Part shown: positions 60,381 to 64,000 of the stretch, one piece after another | How the letters are laid out: every line of letters begins with the position of its first letter | Numbering within the stretch: the stretch's first letter is position 1 | NCBI GenBank assembly: GCA_903943955.1 | Contig: CAJAPZ010000072.1 | Span: 1 to 64,000 of the forward strand | DNA: 64,000 nt | Reading direction: 5' to 3' | DNA from: an uncultured Actinomycetes bacterium | GTDB taxonomy: Bacteria > Actinomycetota > Thermoleophilia > Miltoncostaeales > Miltoncostaeaceae | Notes under the pieces: generated by a model | Database searches by the model: none | Seen by the model: only the letters and a program-made list of their open reading frames with translations | What the model was told of the DNA's origin: nothing | Program-made: the position numbers and the translations under genes

Positions 60381-62186
60381 ATGACCGATCCCCGGCCACC
60401 GCGTGAGGACAGCCGCCCGGCTCGTCGCCGTGGTGAGGGGTCATCGTCGCGTTCCGCATCGCGATCACGCCCCGCCCGCAGGTCTCCTGGCCGCCGCGCG
60501 AAGGTCGTGGTCATCAGCGTGGCAGTCGTGGCGCTCATCGGCATCATCCTGCTCATCGCGGGTGGTGGAGGAGGCGTGGCGCCGCAGGTCGTGGTGGCAG
60601 GCGTGGACATGGGTCAGGACGAGGCGCAGGTGACCACGGCGCTCACGGCGCGGGGGAAGGCACTCACCCAACGTCTCGTCAACCTCGATGTCGATGGTGG
60701 TGTGCTGGGCGTCATGCGCCCGTCCGACCTCGGTGCCACCGCCAACGTTGCTGCCGCAAAGACCATGGCGGCAGGCGAGTCACCGGGGCGCCTGACCCGC
60801 GGGTTTCGCGCCCTCACGGGTGCCGCCCCCATCCCCTCCCCCCTGCCGGTGACGTACCGCAAGGGTGCCGTTGACGCCTGGGTGGCCGACATCGCCGCGC
60901 AGGTCGACCGGCCTGAGCAGAATGCACGTGTGCAGGTGCAGGGTGTGCAGTTCACCGTTACGCCTCAAGCCGACGGACGCGCGCTCGACCGCTCACGCCT
61001 CAAGCAGATGGTGTCCGGCGACCTGTCCAGTCTGCCGTCCCACCTGCAATTGCCGGTTCGCACGACCCGGCCCACGCTCACCACCGATGCCGCACAGGCG
61101 CAGGTTCGTGAGGCGCAGCAGGTGCTGCAGCGCGGCACCCAGGTATCGGTGGATGGTATTCGGGCCACGCTCGACCGCGCCGGGGTGGCAGCCGCATTCC
61201 ACTTCGGCCCCAAGGGGCTCTCGCTCTCGGGTGCCGACCTGCGAAAGACGCTGATTGCCGCCTACCCGGCGACCTCCGTCATCCCGGCTCCGGCGCGCTT
61301 CGAGGTTCGCGGCACCCAAGTGGTTGTGGTGCCATCCAAGGATGGCCGCCTGGTGGATGGCAAGCAGGTGGCCGATGGCCTGATGGGTGAGGATCGGCCG
61401 GCGGAATCAACCTACGTGGACGATAACCCCGTGTTCACCACCGAAAAGGCGCAGTCGCTCGGCATCAAGGAGGAGGTGGGCTCGTTCATGACCCCGTACT
61501 CCCCGGGCGAGCCACGGGTCACCAACATCCGACGGGCATCGCAGCTTCTGAACGGCACGATCATTCCGCCGAATGGGCGCCTGTCACTCAACCAGACGCT
61601 CGGCGAGCGCACTGTCGAGCGGGGTTTTGTGGCTGCCCCCATGCTGGCCGACGGCCTGCACGTGGACTCGATCGGGGGTGGCGTGTCGCAGGTGGCCACC
61701 ACGTTGTTCAACGCCGCATTCTTCGCCGGCTTCGAGCTGAACCAGCACACCGCGCATCAGCTCTACATCGATCGCTATCCGCTGGGTCGCGAGGCCACCA
61801 TCTCGTGGCCCATTCCCGATCTGGTTATCACCAACGACTGGGACGCCTCGGCGCTCGTGCGGGTGTTCAATTCCACGGACAGCATCACGGTCACCATCTA
61901 CTCCACCTCATTTGACCGCAAGGTCGAGGAGAGCACCAGCAATCCGTACGACTTCACAAAGCCCAAGACCCGTTACGTGGCCACCGAGGGCGTCCCCGCC
62001 GGACAGAAGCAGGAGATCACATCGGGTGACCGGGGCTACTCGGTGGATATCACCCGCAAGGTCTTCAAGGGGTCGGAGCTGCTCAGCGACGACACTTTCT
62101 TCACCGTGTACCTCGCCCCGCCCAAGGTGATCGGCGTGGCACCGGGTACCCCTGGGGCGGAGACGCCCTCGGCACCCTCCGGCTGA
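60381..62186 (+). CDS. VanW-family cell-envelope protein
   Basis: The 601-aa protein has a basic, disordered N-terminus (about 1-40), one membrane anchor (about 41-62), then extracytoplasmic PG_binding_4-type modules (about 90-350), a VanW domain (about 375-500; YSPGEPRVTNIRRASQLLNG, GRLSLNQTLGERTVERGF, GGGVSQVATTLFNAAFFAG, HQLYIDRYPLGREATIS) and a C-terminal G5-like tail. It is likely involved in peptidoglycan assembly or remodelling. It follows the hopanoid operon by 46 bases on the same strand, and co-transcription is possible. Confidence 0.9.
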   Translation: MTDPRPPREDSRPARRRGEGSSSRSASRSRPARRSPGRRAKVVVISVAVVALIGIILLIAGGGGGVAPQVVVAGVDMGQDEAQVTTALTARGKALTQRLVNLDVDGGVLGVMRPSDLGATANVAAAKTMAAGESPGRLTRGFRALTGAAPIPSPLPVTYRKGAVDAWVADIAAQVDRPEQNARVQVQGVQFTVTPQADGRALDRSRLKQMVSGDLSSLPSHLQLPVRTTRPTLTTDAAQAQVREAQQVLQRGTQVSVDGIRATLDRAGVAAAFHFGPKGLSLSGADLRKTLIAAYPATSVIPAPARFEVRGTQVVVVPSKDGRLVDGKQVADGLMGEDRPAESTYVDDNPVFTTEKAQSLGIKEEVGSFMTPYSPGEPRVTNIRRASQLLNGTIIPPNGRLSLNQTLGERTVERGFVAAPMLADGLHVDSIGGGVSQVATTLFNAAFFAGFELNQHTAHQLYIDRYPLGREATISWPIPDLVITNDWDASALVRVFNSTDSITVTIYSTSFDRKVEESTSNPYDFTKPKTRYVATEGVPAGQKQEITSGDRGYSVDITRKVFKGSELLSDDTFFTVYLAPPKVIGVAPGTPGAETPSAPSG

Positions 62187-62192
62187 TCCGGT

Positions 62193-62656
62193 TCAGCCGG
62201 CCACGGGGCGCTGGCTGGTCTTGTGGGTTCCATCGTCATCGGGCAGTCCAAGGGCCCGGTTGATGGCCTCGAGCGGGGTGACCCCCGCATCCACCGCATT
62301 GATGCTCGCTCGCGGAGCCTGGGGGGTGGACGATTCTTCAACTCGCGTCCGGTGATCCTCCACATCCCGGGCCCACGGTTCCTGCAGCACCGGCCAGTGG
62401 GCCAGCACCTCCCGGTGGCGCACGTCGCGCCCGCCCGTACCTCCCGCGGCCCGTGGGCTGGATGCGTGCTTCGGGATCACGGCGTCCCCACCGGCCAACA
62501 CCCCTCCGGGTGCGGCTGGATGCGTGCGGCGCTGTCATACGCAACGGCCATACCCCTGAAGCAGACCGTGCCCCTCCACATCGAGTGGTCGTTCCAGATG
62601 ATGTCGTCGCCCTGCCACAACTCCACGTGGGCCTCCATGATCGCGTCATGCCCCAC
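62193..62656 (-). pseudogene. Frameshifted or mis-assembled ORF of unknown function
   Basis: The 540-base interval between the VanW gene and acs holds a minus-strand protein-like frame split in two. The first part runs from GTG 62656 (or ATG 62638) to a TGA at 62477 and encodes MEAHVELWQGDDIIWNDHSM, then WRGTVCFRGMAVAYDS and IQPHPEG. The second, GTG 62501 to 62193, encodes DAVIPKHASSPRAAGG, HWPVLQEPWARDVEDH and VTPLEAINRALGLPDDDG. Both have GC-rich third positions. Adding one G in the four-G run at 62501-62504 joins them into one product of about 155-160 aa. Not recognised. Confidence 0.55.
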
Positions 62657-62679
62657 TCCGACAGCGAGTGGACGGTGCG

Positions 62680-62685
62680 TACACT
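62680..62685 (+). promoter_or_regulatory. Putative -10 box of acs
   Basis: TACACT, the same hexamer as in front of rpoZ, lies 40 bases before the acs ATG. The leader carries AGGAG at 62715-62719. Confidence 0.4.
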
Positions 62686-62725
62686 AGCCAGCGTCATCAC
62701 GATTCCCCTGCGCTAGGAGCATCAC

Positions 62726-64000
62726 ATGAGCGAATCCGGCCCGGCAATTCGCAATCTGCAGGCCGATGGTGCGCAGTACTCGCCGCCCGCAGCGTTTGCC
62801 GCCGCGGCCCGGATACACGACCGCAGCGTGGTTGAGCAGGCCGATGCCGATCCCATCGCCTGGTGGGAAGACCAGGCGCGGCGCCTGGCATGGGACACCC
62901 CCTGGACGCGTGCGCTGGACGATGACGACGCACCGTTCTACCGCTGGTTCACGGGTGGCACGCTCAATATCGCCGCCAACTGCCTCGACCGCCATCTCGC
63001 CGAGCGCGGCGACAAGGTGGCCATCCACTGGGAGGGCGAGCCGGGCGACACCGTCACCCTCACCTACCGCGATCTGCATGCGCGGGTGTGCCGCTTCGCA
63101 AATGCCCTGACAGACCTGGGCGTGGGCGTGGGCGGTCGCGTGGCCATCTACATGGGCATGGTCCCCGAACTACCCATCGCCATGCTCGCCTGCGCCCGCC
63201 TCGGCGCGGCACACACCGTTGTCTTCGGTGGGTTCTCGGGGGAGGCCCTCGGCGAGCGCATGGTCGATTTCGGTGCAAGCGTGCTCATCACCCAGGATGA
63301 GGGCTGGCGCGGCGGAAAGACCATCCCGCTCAAGGGCAACGCTGATGAGGCGCTCGACCGCGCGCCGGGCGTACGCCATTCGGTGGTCGTGTGCCGGACG
63401 GACGGCGACATCAACTGGACGCCCGGGCGCGACCAGTGGTTTCACGATCTCGAGGCGGCTGCATCGCCCGAGCACGTGGCCCAGCCAATGGATGCCGAGC
63501 AGATGCTGTTTGCGCTCTACACCTCGGGAAGCACGGGAAAACCGAAGGGAATCGTCCACACGAGCGGCGGTTACCTCACTGGTGTGGCCTCGACCCACGC
63601 CAACGTGTTCGACCTGCGCGATGACGACGTCTACTGGTGCGCGGCCGATATCGGCTGGATCACCGGCCACTCGTACATCGTCTACGGGCCGCTCGCCAAT
63701 GGTGCCACGAGTGTCATGTATGAGGGAGCACCCGGCTATCCCGGCCAGGACCGCCTGTGGGACATCGCCAGCCGGTACGGGGTCACCATCCTGTATCTCG
63801 CCCCCACCGCCATCCGGATGTTCATGAAGTGGGGCGACCAGGAGCCGGCCGGGCACGACCTCTCGCGCATCCGCCTGCTCGGCAGCGTCGGTGAGCCCAT
63901 CAACCCCGAGGCGTGGGAGTGGTACCGCACGCACATCGGCGGGGGCGCGGCACCTATCGTGGACACTTGGTGGCAGACCGAGACCGGCAGCATCATAGTT
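62726..64000 (+). CDS. acs: Acetyl-CoA synthetase (3' end beyond window)
   Basis: It activates acetate to acetyl-CoA through acetyl-adenylate. The 425 codons present include the Acs N-terminal domain (WWEDQARRLAWDTPW), the FGGFSGEALGERMVDFGA segment, the adenylate-forming P-loop YTSGSTGKPKGIVHT at 265-279, ADIGWITGHSYIVYGPL, GSVGEPINPEAW and VDTWWQTETGSI at the window end. Full-length Acs has about 650 aa, so about a third is missing. Propionyl-CoA synthetase is less likely. AGGAG lies six bases before the ATG. Confidence 0.96.
   Translation, partial: MSESGPAIRNLQADGAQYSPPAAFAAAARIHDRSVVEQADADPIAWWEDQARRLAWDTPWTRALDDDDAPFYRWFTGGTLNIAANCLDRHLAERGDKVAIHWEGEPGDTVTLTYRDLHARVCRFANALTDLGVGVGGRVAIYMGMVPELPIAMLACARLGAAHTVVFGGFSGEALGERMVDFGASVLITQDEGWRGGKTIPLKGNADEALDRAPGVRHSVVVCRTDGDINWTPGRDQWFHDLEAAASPEHVAQPMDAEQMLFALYTSGSTGKPKGIVHTSGGYLTGVASTHANVFDLRDDDVYWCAADIGWITGHSYIVYGPLANGATSVMYEGAPGYPGQDRLWDIASRYGVTILYLAPTAIRMFMKWGDQEPAGHDLSRIRLLGSVGEPINPEAWEWYRTHIGGGAAPIVDTWWQTETGSIIV

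Overview
This window is high-GC bacterial chromosome, densely packed, with many 1-4 base start/stop overlaps. Gene order (eno, FtsB/DivIC, DUF501; and rplY, pth, mfd, with prs and glmU elsewhere), a DosR/NarL-type two-component system, an F420/flavin-type PPOX protein and frequent leaderless starts all point to an actinobacterium. The hopanoid operon and several secreted proteins would fit a deep lineage such as Thermoleophilia, but that placement is inference. No phage, CRISPR array, insertion sequence or plasmid function was seen. One tRNA gene, tRNA-Gln(TTG), is present.

Layout. 1-6 kb: truncated FMN-binding glutamate synthase-like protein (minus), an ornithine carbamoyltransferase-like gene, a rhomboid protease with a DUF2007 protein, a FIST sensory protein, and a small basic coiled-coil protein behind an AT-rich palindromic leader. 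6-9.5 kb: response regulator, 7-TM histidine kinase, an 84-aa unknown and HtpX, all on minus; three CATG-centred boxes lie upstream of the kinase. 9.5-15.8 kb: lipoprotein, HflX, L,D-transpeptidase, RsbW-like ATPase, SF2 helicase, CBS protein and RNA polymerase omega with a long acidic tail. 16-31 kb: on minus, DUF3817, DUF501, FtsB-like, enolase, MazG, SurA-like PPIase, Mfd, Pth, L25, an MMPL transporter and large secreted proteins. 32-42 kb: lysyl-oxidase-like protein, pyrophosphatase, two MFS carriers, Prs, GlmU, tRNA-Gln, IlvD, an alpha/beta hydrolase and an aquaporin-family channel with altered NPA boxes. 42.5-51 kb: DsbA-like protein, a shortened GH15-like protein, a beta-helix secreted protein, an isocitrate/isopropylmalate dehydrogenase paralogue, PyrF, an AEC transporter, MetW and a 17-bp-period repeat patch.

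51.9-62.2 kb is the biochemical centrepiece. A short-chain prenyl diphosphate synthase is followed by HpnH, HpnG, squalene-hopene cyclase, HpnC, HpnD, HpnE and a PAP2 protein, most joined by ATGA or GTGA overlaps, then a VanW protein. Together they are expected to make farnesyl diphosphate, squalene, hopene and then adenosyl- and ribosylhopane. The window ends inside acetyl-CoA synthetase.

The most general signal is a start-site grammar: TANNNT hexamers 6-8 bases upstream of ATG/GTG at about a dozen genes, implying leaderless mRNAs. Two protein-like reading frames (FtsB-like at 18.5 kb and an unknown at 62.5 kb) are each repaired by adding one G to a four-G run, so one-base sequence errors should be considered.
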